DNA of 64,000 nucleotides from Neodiprion pinetum (GCF_021155775.2 NC_060236.1:5253087-5317086); one strand, 5' to 3'; positions 45,611 to 58,700 are shown, counted from the stretch's first letter. The notes: generated by a model not told the origin, from the sequence alone. Translations and numbers: made by a program.

Positions 45611-48600
45611 TTAAAAAATTTTTGGATTCTGTCGTTCTACGAGATGCTGCGGCGGAGCCGAAGGAACGATTGTCCTGGCATAAAAACCGGTGTTTTTGTG
45701 AGATGGAAGCCGGGGGTAGTTTTCTATGAAAGGGCGTTGACCGACTTGCTGGTTAAATCTTTTCTCCGGATTTGGACTGCCGGTACGAATATTTTTTGAG
45801 ATCGGTTTTACTCTGGGGAGGGTTCTCCCCACGGCCAAGGGGTTGTTTACCACCTCCAATGTTTCACTCTCGGCTGGTTCTTGGGACGGCAAGACCCTTC
45901 GACGACGATCGCCGATTGCTCGTGCTAAGAAATACGTCAGAGCGATTGTGATGACCTGAAATAAGTATCACGTGATTCGTGAAATTTTTATTTCGAACAT
46001 ATTACCCTATTGCTTATTTCAGGCCGGGGGTAAAAATACTCTCAGAGATTTAGGTTTTAGATGTTGGAGGGGGAAAAAAAACCTGCTAATTATATTCGAT
46101 TATTGTACAATATTATGGGAATGAATAAATCCGAAAAAAAAAATTACAAAATATGTGACACTTTTATATTTGAGAGTAAAATTAACGAATCATAACGAAC
46201 TTTTTTTTTGTTACGTAAATAGATGAAAATAAATTGATTAAACTTTAGTTGATTGTATATTAATTGAACTAATCAAATGTTCTATAACAAAATTGGAACA
46301 AAATTGAAAGCGTCGATTTTTTTTTCTTTTCTGTTAAGTAAACAATTATATCTACAAGCATCGATTTTTTCAAAGAATGGATAGTAGCGAAACGTTTAAG
46401 ATTTTAGAAAATTTGGAATTGAACGACCCAGTGAAAACTGAAAACTGTCGAAATGACAAAGTTTTGAAATTTTCAGCTATTCGCATAACTTTCGAAATCG
46501 AAGAATCAGTGGCCCGAGAATAATTATTAGCAGCTTCTGGCCTGACTAAATGACATTTCATCACACCTGATAAACTTCGAACTTTTACTTTGACGTATAT
46601 TATACCTCGATTAAAGCGAGTATTCCAAGAACCAGCATAAAGAAGTTAATCGTACATGTAACCAGATATTCTAGAGCGTCATAGCAGCCTTCTAAATCGA
46701 GGCTTTTGACATCGGCGAATTCACAGACGGTATCAGAGTCGCAGCACGAACCAGGAATGTATCCCAAAGTGTAATTCCATTCCGTAAAATCGTCAAATCC
46801 GCAGCAATTTAGCTGTAAGAAAAATACCGTAGTGACACGATAGGTTTTCAAGTCCTCGGTAGTATAGTGGTAAGTATCCCCGCCTGTCACGCGGGAGACC
46901 GGGGTTCGATTCCCCGCCGGGGAGGATTTTTTTTGTTCCTAATTTAACCGCATTTCTCACCCAAATTGCGTTCGTCAACGAAATCAGTTAAATAATCTTT
47001 CGATTCAGTTTCGTATCGCAAATAACGTGATTAATTTAAAGCGTAGATCGTTTAGAGCGTGGAGTTATACCGCGGTTATCATGGATCACGATGACGATAC
47101 AAGCTCTGTATGGGGCGTTCCACGGCAACTCGACCGTCAAGAGATTCAAAATTGAATACAACATTTTTGCTAATTTATTGAAAATTTTTTGAACCTTGAA
47201 ACGTGGTGTTTTGTTTGTTCAAGATATTTAAAGTGCGAGAAAAAAAAACGAAAAAAGGAATTGAAATGAATCGCCTCATCACGAGTCGATATCATAATGA
47301 TCGAAATGAAAAATAAGATTTCTAGAGAGTCTTTTGAGATTTAAAAGAAATGCCCATTTTTAGACAGGTTTGAGTAATCATAAAAAATTAGCTGTTGTGG
47401 ACAAAAATCTGACGGAATTCAAACGTGCTTTTTTGTGATCATAGAATCCTATGAAAAATCCTGAAGCAAATGAAAAACGGCGAGGGAAAATCATTGACCG
47501 AATTGACACGGAATGTCCCGTATGTACGTAAGAATATAATAACTCGTTGAGTCAATGTTTATTTCCACGACTGTGAGAGATATAGACGTTGATTACTCGC
47601 ATTAGTGAGATTTGCTAAGATCCTTCATAATCCATACAATTTTACAATTGTAAAAAGATATAGTACGCGATGTGTTATCTGCTTGTTCAATATGTACACA
47701 CATGTTAACCGTATTCAGATAGTTAGTGTTAAAAGTTGAAAACAAAAAGGAAGAAGTAATAAAAAGAAAAAAGATCTGATTTTGGATAAACTTACATTCG
47801 CTTGAAGGTAGTCAACGTCAGAGCTGTAAGTGGTGTAATTCGCCATGTGATCTTCGAGGATGTCTTCAATGGATTTTCGCGCTGAGCTCAGAGTAGCGAA
47901 AGCTACGGCGAGCATGGTCAACATTATCATTAACAAGCCGAAGAGCAGAACGCCAAACTGAAAAAACGTTCCAAATTGAGTATCGATAATTTAAATTCAG
48001 GAGGAATCCTGAAGCGTGCAAGTTATTGTGTTTTTATATGCGTACAATAGCGTGGAAAAAAGGTCGAAATTTGAAAAATTTTCGCAAGGCTAAAGTGTAA
48101 CGGCGTAAACATTGCCGATAATTTTCCTATCGATACTGATTACATTAACGTTGCTGGAGAAACATGATACGAACATACATTGATATGTAGTGGAGCAATT
48201 TTTCACGTGCGTAAATTTACCGGAAACACTTTGTTGCTATCACTTCTAATGTGGCTTAGAAATATATACATATATATGTAAATTATACATACGCGACGAA
48301 AGGCTGTAACTGTACCGAGTTCTTTTATCATCTACTTGTATTACATAAACAAGGAAAATCTCAAGGAAGTAGACAAAAAAAAAAAAGAAAAAAAAATATA
48401 TATATATAAAAAGCCCCTTGCAGAGACTGATAAAATGAGAAACAGAAAGAAGAAAAAAAATGTTTGAAAATTCCTTACCGTCACAATTCCTTGGTAGATA
48501 CTTTGCGCGGATGAAATAATACCGAGGCATCCGATACCGATTAACAGTACGGAGCCTAGAAACAGGACCAAAATCGGTGTCTCCAGATAGTAGTGAAGGT

Positions 48601-48878
48601 AGACCAGATATCCGGAGAATTCGTACCTGACGCCGAGTGTTATCACCAAAATTCCGGCCCCATAAATCTGCCATAGCAAAAATTGTGCATATATACAGTT
48701 TATAGCAATAATAATTTGCACGAGACAAGTGAAACGAATTTGCGATCCCAGTACAGTGTTTACTTTCATTTCTATTTGTCCGATCATCGATCGTTGTTAT
48801 CGCGTCAAATTTAAAATCCCTGCAACGGTCCAAGGGTTAAATAAATAAATCAAGAATAAATCAAGCTGCCGATATTGT

Positions 48879-48921
<43 letters not shown>

Positions 48922-49211
48922 TTCTCATTTTCAATTCAATTAACACAACGCCGCACCTAAATCTGATAATTGCAAATGATGGGAAAGAAAGAAAAATGTC
49001 GTTTATCGTTAAACGAACCAATTATAAGCGACAGGAAATTACAAAGACCGTTTTTAGATTAAAAATCGTTCCAGGGAATGGAAAAATATTGTTTTCAACT
49101 CACCGGCAGAATGATACTGAAGAGAATATTTAGGTATCGAATAGGTTGAAGTCTAAGCGTGTTTCGAATTTTATGGGGCTCCTCGGTTTTCGCAACGGCG
49201 GAATCCGTCAT
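45611..49211 (-). CDS. Tetraspanin with long cytoplasmic tail
   Basis: Exons 49211-49104, 48667-48479, 47957-47796, 46812-46606 and 45955-45611, all phase 0, give 336 residues. The N-terminal leader is about 20 residues, followed by four membrane segments: about 25-45, 65-86 (TPILVLFLGSVLLIGIGCLG), 100-122 and 203-233. The large loop carries CCG (156-158), CC (176-177), Cys183 and Cys196, a six-cysteine EC2, and sequons at N139 and N166. The C-terminal tail (about residue 235 on) is about 100 residues, rich in Pro, Arg and Asn, far longer than the usual 10-20. Partners are unknown. It is tail-to-tail with the CD63-type gene and shares its four intron positions. The ATG at 49211 is the first in frame that gives a normal N-terminus. 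A tRNA-Asp gene lies in antisense in the third intron. Confidence 0.92.
46813..47795 (-). other. Tetraspanin intron 3 (contains tRNA-Asp)
   Basis: Apart from the tRNA gene, AT-rich DNA only. Confidence 0.6.
46853..46924 (+). tRNA. tRNA-Asp (anticodon GTC)
   Basis: A 72-nt cloverleaf. Acceptor TCCTCGG pairs with CCGGGGA, with discriminator G. The A box is TAGTATAGTGGTAAGTA and the B box GGTTCGATTCC. The anticodon stem CCCGC/GCGGG encloses CTGTCAC, giving GTC. A T8 run follows at once. It sits inside the 46813-47795 intron of the minus-strand tetraspanin, on the opposite strand. Confidence 0.97.
48668..49103 (-). other. Tetraspanin intron 1
   Basis: It holds a (TA)n microsatellite at 48882-48913 followed by a T-run; otherwise nothing is seen. 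Confidence 0.6.
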
Positions 49212-50627
49212 TACGAACCACTGTAACCTAACGATTTTCAGGGTGTCGATTATCACTGTCCGGCAGTCGGTTTTTGGCACGTTTATTAACCAACGAATAA
49301 ATTTCCGACGGATATTTGACCGCTCTTGTCAACTCACTCTTCGCTCACTGTCACCAAACTCGTCAGCCTCGCAGCCATTCAACTCCCACTATCGCCAATA
49401 TCTCGCTATCGCCATCTGATATCAGCATTATATTCTCTGCCGTTTCAATCTCTGTGAAGCGAAAATTTGTTGACAAGTAATTTTTTTACCGTTTCCCATT
49501 TTTCATTTTTTCATTTTATTTCTCGATATTTAATATACGTTTTTCAGAAACTCTCAATCGGTGTAAGCATATGTTTGTTTTATTGAAAAATAAAGTCTGC
49601 ATTGTGTAAGAAACTTTCCTATTTTCGGTATTTTAATACAATAAATTGCCTTCACTGGCTTTTTGGACAGCTTTCTCTTCTCGATTGTTCGGGAAAATAT
49701 TCCACAGCTAAATTTGAATGAATAAACAATCAATTGAGATTAGATTCTTGTTGACGAGTGAGGTAGACTTCCGTTCTCAGAATTTTATAACTTCTTATCG
49801 AGATTCGAATAGCTGACAATGACTAAGACCTTCCAGTGCAACGACCAATTCTGACGTTTAATGATTAATCGCTGATCGCTTGTATCTGATTTAATTATCT
49901 GTAAATATTCGTCGCTGAATAAAGAATATAGAGTCAGCGTATTCGTAAACAAACAAACGTTGGTTTGAAATTCCCGTCTCCGTTATATGCGCAAGTTTTT
50001 GGTTTTTTTTTTCTTTTGATCTTACAAAATAATCAGTGTCCTAATTTTTTTCCGAAAACTTTACCTTTTGGTTATCTGAATGACATTTTTATAAATTATT
50101 ATTCTCACTCGCGTTTTGAATTAGGGATAATTCGATTTATTATGCATATAATATAGTTTTTTGAAATTCGAATGTATGTTCGGTGTTGAATTGATTAGAG
50201 AAGAAAAACAAATATTTCAGTAATCGATGAATCTGAATTCTATCCCATACTAAAGACATTTACCTAAAAAAAAAAAAAAAAAAATGTCATCATAAATTAT
50301 TTTTTTATGTTTAATTTAAAAGATAATTTGTGCCTTGCAGCGTGTCGCCATCTGTGAATTGTTGCATGAACATTGATTACGTGTCGTCGACGTGAAACTC
50401 GTATAACAACTCGGAAGAGGGTAAGAAAGGAACCTTCTTAACCGATCAAAATTAGTTAGATACGTTACCGAGCGAGATAAGCATGGAAAACAATTTTTGT
50501 TCCGATCAAAAGGACGATTTATTGCCATTGAAAAATAAGAGAATTCAGAGGGTTCTAATTTTCTACGTGATGAGACAGAAGATGAAAAAATTGTACAAAT
50601 TTTTTTGTAAATATGAGCTTTCAAGCG
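49212..50627. other. Upstream region of the minus-strand tetraspanin
   Basis: Putative TATA-less promoter. About 200 bases from the start codon the sequence has two related blocks, ATCGCCAATAT and ATCGCCATCTGATAT (49392-49425), and CGCCATCT occurs again at 50346. These resemble a YY1-type motif read in reverse. The rest is AT-rich and no gene is seen. Confidence 0.4.
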
Positions 50628-50700
50628 GGTTCCGTGGTGTAGCGGTTATCACGTCTGCTTTACACGCAGAAGGTCGCCGGTTCGATCCCGGCCGGAACCA
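50628..50700 (+). tRNA. tRNA-Val (anticodon TAC)
   Basis: A 73-nt cloverleaf. Acceptor GGTTCCG pairs perfectly with CGGAACC, with discriminator A. The A box is TGGTGTAGCGGTTATCA and the B box GGTTCGATCCC. The anticodon stem TCTGC/GCAGA encloses TTTACAC, giving TAC. A T5 run lies about 10 bases downstream. It is intergenic. Confidence 0.97.
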
Positions 50701-53368
50701 CGCATAATTTTTACTTCCAAAATTGGGAATTTGGAAATTAATAAAAGCAGGATTACCCGATCGTACTAATTGTAAAACGAATACAGCGAATTCGGAACTG
50801 ACAAATTAATTAACGCAAAATTCGAGTAATTGGTCGCAGATTAAAAAGAGAATAAATTCTCTTTCACGACTTGCAAGTATAATGACGATACTTTTTGACA
50901 ATGACAAATTTACGTTTAACCGCTTGGCATAAATGACAATTTCTAACAAAAATCCTGACGATTCGATGTAACGTCGTTGTACGAAAAATCAAAAGTATCA
51001 TTCGACATTTCGGCTTTTTAAATACTTAAATCAAGCAGGAAATAATTTGTTATATGGAAAAGATCGACAGGAAACACGGAAAATTGGTATCCGCGTCAGG
51101 TTCAAGGATCGATGTACCGGCGTCTTATTATTCGTCCTGTAGTGTTAAGAGTTTCAGGTCGCATTTTTCTGCGATGTTTCATTTCTTTTTCTTCTTTCCT
51201 TCTATCTCTTTTGGCGCATTCTTTTTGCTCCTCTTCTCGGGAGTTTCTCGGTTCTTTCACGCATTCTCTTCTCACCGCGGTTTTTGACCATCTGGTTCCT
51301 CGGCTGCGGTGCAACTTACGTGCACTTCTACCGCGAAACTAAAAATTTCTGTCATCGTCAGTGTGCGCCAGTAAATGCTGCATGAATTGCAAAAATCTGA
51401 AGAAAACAGAATCGGCGCTGAATTCGTTGACGAATATCGACTCGATTGCGGGCGAGTTGAAAAAATCCTCTGCATTGCAGTGATACTCGGCATCTTTGTT
51501 CTTAATTTTAATTTTTTGTTCTTTCCTTTCTCTTCTGTTTAATTTTTTGCGCACTGAAAGGATACAACACGCGCAAATGCCTGAAACAAAGCTTGCGGAT
51601 TTTAGCAACGAATCAGTGCAGAGAAAAGAAAAGAAGAAGTTTGAAGAGCGGTGATTAATCCTCGTCACGTCAGACTCGATAATTTCACTCATAACTCATG
51701 ACCGACTGACGTTGAAATTTTGAAATTTCAACCCGCTGTGCCGCGGAAGGTTTGAAAATCGCAGATTAAATTGAACGAGAAACGTAGAGGAGAAAAGTAC
51801 GGGTAGAGTGTAATTTATTTCGCGAATCTTTTGAACTCGGAAGCGCGAGGCGCGCTCTTTGCCATTGCTGCTGAAATTTCGTTATTATACGTAATGTAAC
51901 ATATACCTCCAACTATGCACGTATATTTCCTATTTTAGGTATAGTTTCGAACGACGGAAATGCGGAGAAAATATGGGTCAAGTATGATAAGAAGAAGCCT
52001 TGAGAGCATCTCGTCTCCGTCGAGTATCCACTCTCAAAAACTCGACGATTTCCAAGCCGCATCTCTCGAGTTCCAGAAGTGAGAAGTCTGTAAGACTTCT
52101 TTCTTTCATACTTTGGATTCTTCTGCGATTCACCCGCTCAGCCGCCACTCGACAAACGGAACGCTAATAATATAGAATAACGAGAGAAAACACGGATTGG
52201 GGTGCTGGAGAAGAAGCCGGAACTCGAACCTGCTGTTCAAGTTCATCCGCGTGCAATAAATTCAAGTTCAACGATCATTGACTCTGTACGATTGCGCTAA
52301 TTGTGAGAAAAATTTCGTTCCTCGGGGTTAGGGAAAAATTCTAACGAAATGGCATCGTTATGTACGAAATAACGGTTCATAAATATCGTTCAAATTATAA
52401 GAAAAATATTTGTACAGTTGACGATGCTACGTTTTTTCGATGTTGGAATATTGAATTTATTTTACCAATGAACTACATTTTATTTTAATTAAATAACAAC
52501 TTCGTATCAATTTATTGTTTCATCAATATCCGACTGTGCAAATAGTTACAAGAAAATGTGGTACGAGTTAGGTTATCAAGAAGAATGAAAACATTGATTA
52601 GAATTTATGGATACAGCCACAAAACTCATTTTGATCTGGGATTATATTTTTCGGTTTTTGTAGGACTGAAAATATAAAAAGGATCGGAAAATGAAAGAAA
52701 CGCAATATAACGTTTTTAAAAATATCAAGACTTAAAAAATCGGAGTATAAAAAAGTCGAAATGTAAAAAGTTCCGAGTATTATAGAAAGCCAAAACATAG
52801 AATCGTCGGAATTCAAACGATCCAATATTTTGTATTTCTATATTTTGACTCTTCTACACTGTGAGTCTCTGAATTTTGAATCTCTACAAAATAAATCTCA
52901 GCGTTATTGCCAATTCAATACAATTAATGACCCTTTCATCTTTCGTTCAAACTACATTTTTATACCCTGCGTCCTTTTCGTTACTATACGGTAAAAATAA
53001 AATAAAAAAAATTAATGCATAGTTAAGGAGTGTATAAAACAACCCCAAATATAATAAAAAAATTTCGATACAGGCTTGGTGCTTCGTTCTCAAGTCAGAT
53101 TGCATCCACATCAAAGTTTGTTGTGCACAAAATCATTCGAAAATGTATAAAATTGTGAAACTGTGAAAGTGGATGAAAATGAAAATGCTCGGAACTAGAA
53201 CCGTTGGCACGATGATCGAGTGGGGATAAGAAAAAGAATTACCCATTCAAGACACGCGTCGTCATAATCGTCATCGGTGTTACGGTGGTAATTTCATATT
53301 GCAATCATCGATGGGGCTGCGTGTAGGTCGAGACCGGGAGGGTTAGAAATTTCTCATGAATACCGAGT

Positions 53369-53422
<54 letters not shown>

Positions 53423-54760
53423 ACCGGTCGATACCTCCCGCGTAGAGCGATCAATTTCATCTCGTGGCTGTATGGGCACCGTTCCCTCAACGTTGGATCG
53501 AAGGGCCCCCATGGTTAAAGCTGCCGAAGAACAATAACGTTGCTCCCTCGAGTGTTTATCGATACCTAATCTCGTGCCTTGTATACGACGTTTATTTTTC
53601 GGTCCTACGTTTGTCGGATCTGCAAAAACGTGCAGGGTGAGGGGGAGGGGGGGGGGGGGGGGGAATTTGACCCGAAGTTCAGCCTGTTGGGCATAAAACG
53701 ATATTAGTTATCGTTCACGTCGAGCCACGATTGCCCTGACCGGTAATAAATTTTAACAAATTTCACGAGCGCTCCTTATTACTGCCAAGTTCGTTACTGT
53801 ATATTATTTTCACCTGAGTCAGCACGGGCAGTTCGTTTATAACCGGTTTGCAAATCGGCGATACATTAATCGCAATTAAAGACAGTCTTCGCGAACTTCG
53901 CGAACCGGGAAGCAGGATTTAAAAAGAAAAAAAAAAAAAGTCGTTTTACTCACGGTTTTACATTGAAATTTATTCACGACGCGTATGTTTCGACGCGTTA
54001 CTTTGCATCGACTATTGAATCAATCGAATTTTGAAAAGTATAATTACAGGTGTTGGAAAAACCTTGCGACAAATGCGGGTAATCAAGTACGATAATATAT
54101 TTTTCGTTTCTTAGGAAGTGTGAAAGCAATTCTCTGTAAAACGATTGTTTTTTCCGTGTTTCGGGAAATATACCTGATGAATAAAATCACACTTAACTTG
54201 GGAAAAATTTCTGTGAAAATGAAAAATGACAAATTTTTAGGATTGCGAAAGGATAATTTGTTTACGACAAGTTTCGCGGGACGAAACATGGGTCGCAATA
54301 AAGATTTTTAATCGATTTTGGAAAATTCAATTTCCAAACACAAGTATGACAATTAATATGAAGTTTTCCTCACGTCGATATTAACACATTTGTCTTTCGA
54401 TAAATTGTCAACATTCAGGTGATTTTTGTAAAGCGAATTAACTTTCGCGACCAGTTGATTTCATACAACAATTCAGCTTCAACCACGTCTTCAGTGCCTG
54501 AACCATCGACTCTGTTCGAATAATACTTTCCACGTAGAATTGAATTCCTAAAATGTGGGTGAGCGGTAAAAATTAAAAAAAAATGCAATTCCGCGATTTA
54601 AATTTCCTGGCAACAGCGTCGAATTGTTAGATCGAGCCATAAAATTGATTTAAAGGGATATCCGTAACTTTTTCAAAAAAAACATCGCGTCGCTTTCTAA
54701 ATCGTGCAATCCTCCTCAAATCCATCCCTCGTCCAAATAATCGGTCAGTGTGTTAATTTC
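50701..54760. other. Gene-poor stretch with microsatellites
   Basis: No supported gene. It contains (GA)n at about 53370-53418 and a G-run at about 53638-53663. Open frames on both strands are short and of low complexity. Confidence 0.55.
53370..53418. repeat. (GA)n microsatellite
   Basis: About 24 GA dinucleotides without interruption, followed 220 bases later by a long G-run (53638-53663). Confidence 0.95.
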
Positions 54761-55323
54761 GTCATCGGTCCGCAAGGGTGGCGAAAAAATCGATCGACTC
54801 CTCCGCGCGGCGTCGCGTCGTCGTGCCGAATGCGACGCGACGAGGATCAGGTCTCGACGTCAGGCGTCGTCGTCGACTGGGTCGGTGCTGCTGGCATTCG
54901 CTGCGTAAAAGGGGAGGGGGTGGAGAGGGGGGGGGGGGGGGCAAAGTCTCGGTATCGGGAGGAGCGGCTAGCGCGTGGTTCTGCCTTCTCTGTTTAGTTC
55001 AAGCTCGGCGAGCAGCTGGTGCGGAGCTTCGCGATCGGCGATCGACGATTCCTGGCTTCGACGGATCGTTTCGGTCGCGGCGTTTGTAATTAATAGTTAT
55101 TCGCAGAAAGAAAAAAAAATAAAACCAATAAACGTAACAACGACAACGTACGGCGATATTAATAAAATTTAAATTGACTCGAATAAAACATAAAAATCAA
55201 ACGAATGCGAGTCGTTTCGATAAATCGGCGACGATGTTAGACCACTTCCTCTTTCCCATTCACCCCCGGGGGTGAGAGATTTACGGGTAAGAATTTGAAC
55301 AATAATAATCAATAATAATAATC

Positions 55324-55365
<42 letters not shown>

Positions 55366-55729
55366 CAATCGCGGTAAGACGGAAAGAGATAATATAATTC
55401 TTGTAATATAAATTGTTTCTCCCGTGAGTGCGGCTTGATTATGATCGTCGTAGAATCGGTGCGGCAGAATAATAAGCAGCAGCAGCAGCAGCGGCGGCTG
55501 CGGCCGCAAGGGCAACTTCAAAATGTAGAACAGTGTGAAATTGCAAGGTGTTTCGGCCGAAGCGAGTATCAAGGGTAAGGGAAGCTGAGGAGAAACTGCG
55601 AGATTTGGCGTCGTCTTCCTGTGATCATCGCTTTGAGTAGTTACGCATCGTCGCAGGTGTCGCAGGATCGTCCCGTCCACTTTATTCGTCACCCTTTTCC
55701 TCCTCATTTTCTTCCTCCTCGTCGTCCCG
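54761..55729 (+). promoter_or_regulatory. CpG-dense candidate promoter and long 5' leader
   Basis: This block stands out in the AT-rich right half: dense CG dinucleotides at 54785-54900, a G-rich tract at 54911-54941, an initiator-like TTTAGTTC near 55000, then GC-rich DNA, a (TAA)n microsatellite (55301-55367) and a short (CAG)5 run (55487-55501). It ends at an ATG with a donor shortly after (next entry). The arrangement resembles the promoter and long leader of a developmental or neural insect gene. The strand and start site are inferred. Confidence 0.35.
55301..55367. repeat. (TAA)n trinucleotide microsatellite
   Basis: About 20 AAT/TAA units with ATAATC interruptions at the start. Confidence 0.95.
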
Positions 55730-55770
55730 ATGCTGGGGGTTCTGAAACGTCGATGGAAACCCTCCAAGAG
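55730..55770 (+). CDS. Candidate first coding exon of an unseen downstream gene
   Basis: An ATG at 55730 starts MLGVLKRRWKPSK, and the exon ends at AAGAG|GTGAGC, a strong donor at 55771, with two bases left over. If real, the next exon is beyond 64000 or among segments I cannot recognise. A separate short frame begins at 55442 (MIVVESVRQNNKQQQQQRR) and ends just before TAA at a GTAAGG donor-like site, so it could be a rival first exon or an upstream ORF. There is no homology I recognise. Confidence 0.3.
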
Positions 55771-58700
55771 GTGAGCTCGACACGATTAATTTCGTGAAAT
55801 TTTTAAACGGCACTTATTCCACAATCCTGTACGATCGATTTCAATATCGTTTTCGTAAGCGACGTTAACGGTGAACGCGGATTTGGAAACACATTCGAGC
55901 GGTGTTAATCTAAGTCGTTGACGAAATGAGCAAAAAGAAAAAAGAATATGTATATGTATGTATATATATATATATATATTTTCAACCGTAAAACCTTTCT
56001 TCAAATATATATATAATTATGGACGCAAATGACGCAGCTGGGATTTATTTATTCCTCTTATTTGTTCATTCCAAACTTGATTCAACCGAGGAGAAAATAT
56101 GGATCGAAGAATAAGCGTGTAAATCGAAGCAACAATGAGAGAATGAAAATGATAATAAAATTAGATACTCGGTGAGTCGTATATTATATGTTTCAGACGG
56201 TGTACGGCGCCTAAAGTTGATTTGCGCGTATATATGTAGAACGTATGTGTGTGTGTGTGTGTGTTTTTGTGTTGTACCTGTATTTTCGTACGAGTACGCC
56301 GCGTCTTATCTCCGCGCTTATCGCCTGCTGCGTACTACGACACGACGGAAAGAGTGTCGAATGAAATAAAAATGGAGAAAATAATACACGACGTAGGCGC
56401 AGCAGCGTGGCTCATATATTGTATGTATGTATATATGTGTATATGCATGTATATATATATATATATGTATGCGTATGCCTGTAAGAGCCGGGTTCGATTT
56501 AGATTCAGATTATAATCGCACGAGTCTCTTTTTGCGACTTCGACAACTTGACGTTACACTTTGAGATTTTCGATCGGCATGAAGTTGGATCACGATTGTT
56601 GTATTCGAGTCGTCGTGTCTTTAATTGAGCTTTTTCTCCACGTTATTTCTTGCAACAGTTGCAAATTCCGAGCTTCGAAAATATCTGTAATCCAGCGTTG
56701 AATATATTCCGCAAGGGATTAAAGGTTTTGTGAAGAAATTATTCGGCGATCCTTGTCAGTTTGCAAAATGAAACGCGAATTACGCAAGCTCCGATCTTAA
56801 AAGCTTTAGCCGGCTTCCCCTTCAGCCTTTACGAGTGTTTCGTATAAATTGTAAGGACACGAGCACGTAGCGGGAATTTTCGTCTCTTTAAACCTCTTAA
56901 TCAGCCGCGCGAATACGCGTCAGTTGGTACGATACGTAAATGCGTAAGCTCGCGAATGAAAAATTGGTAAAATTCGTAATCAGTAGGTTGTGCGTGAATC
57001 GTTTCCTCTGTACTTTCGTTTTCGCTCAAAAGACGAATGCCACGATAATTATGCTTTCTCATTTTCCAATTTCAATACACGTTATCATCGAACTCCTCTG
57101 TTCCCGTGACTCTTAACTTTGCTTTCCTGTATTTTAAATTTGGAATCCGATCAATTATTGCTCAGCTCAGCTGTTTCGTCCGAACTTTTTTAATAGTATT
57201 TCAGATCGATTCAGGCTTTTACAGACGTTCCTTTTTACTATAACCACTTTTACTAGCGACTAGCGTGTGAATATAAAATACTTGGAGAATTCTAACAACA
57301 ACGTAAAACAGGTATTTAACATTTTTATTTTATTTTTTACCCCGAGCGATGGGACGAAACGCGACAGGTGTTCTGGACAAGACAGAAGAGCGCATATCGT
57401 ATAATATTATTATTTTCTTTTTCTTTTACACACAGGCATGCGTCCAGTGTATTGATATTGTGTAACCTGTTGTGTTACACACCTAACTTGTGTGTAAAAC
57501 GCATTTCAAGAGACGCGGTTTACCCGCTTCTCTGTATGTATAATGTTACTTAAATTGTTTCGATGACGAGCGTTACGTAGTGTCCGTTGATATTTACATA
57601 ATTGTCATCGTTCTCGCTCACACATACACGTACAGCATGTTTACCGTCGAAATATTTCGATACGTTGTAGTAATTTTCGCTGCACGCTGTTCCAAATTGC
57701 AGAATGAAAATTTTTACAACAATCAAGAAACGAAGAAATTGAATAATTAAATTAAATCTAACGCCTTGTCAATTTTTTCATTCGTCTCGTAATACAATAT
57801 AATTGCAATAATAATTCGAAAACGAAGTTCAGATGAGACAAAAAAATATATACATATTATTTATATAAATAAGCATATCGGTACAATCTTCTTTTTTACA
57901 GTTTTCTCGACTGGAACTTGATTTTTTTCAAATTCCTTATCAAATTCACGCATACATTGTCCGGCTCGCCGAATCGGTGCAACAGATCTAATACAAGTAT
58001 CCGTTCTTTGGCCGTGCTGCCGTTGCTACTTCTTGCCTCAGGTTGTACTTTATGAATGGTTTGACTTTACCGGTAGAGGAGAGGGCGTCAGAAGCTTCTA
58101 TGAATGAATCGAGAGCTCGAATGAATCAACAATGAGTTGGCTAATCGGTTAGGCCGCTGCACGGTGAGTTCGTGTGGCAATGCACACGTACGTACGCACA
58201 CACACGTAATTTCAGGATCGAATTCTGATACGTCAAACGTTGCGACTCGTTTAATTCTCAGGTGTTTTTGCGCTTGCGGATGTTTGTATTATACTATACA
58301 CGCGTGTGTGTATACACCGATGATAAACGCAAGGAGGAAGGAGAGACGATTTAAAATTGCGTCGAGAGCCAGCGGACGTAACGTAAGATAGTCGCTCAAA
58401 ATATGCGTGTATATGTTTATAGGTGTTTTGTACATCTACCTACAGGAAATTGCCGAGCAGAGATACTCGGTCTAAATTTGTCCCCGTAACCGCAGCCTCT
58501 TGACGATCTATTTTATCACCTCCTACGCGACCTGAAATGTTGCAAACGACAGACAGAGAGAGAGAGAGAGGGAGAGAAAAGCGTTTATTAGAGAGAGAGA
58601 GACAAACATTAGGACGTAATACGTCGTTGTAGTTATGAATCTCGTTACTATTTGGATGCTATTTATACGAGATTTTTTGTCTAGTTTAGAAATTTTGTTT

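Noticed and set aside
56488..56500. GGGTTCGATTTAGA resembling a tRNA B box
   Set aside because: No A box at the right distance and no stems that pair.
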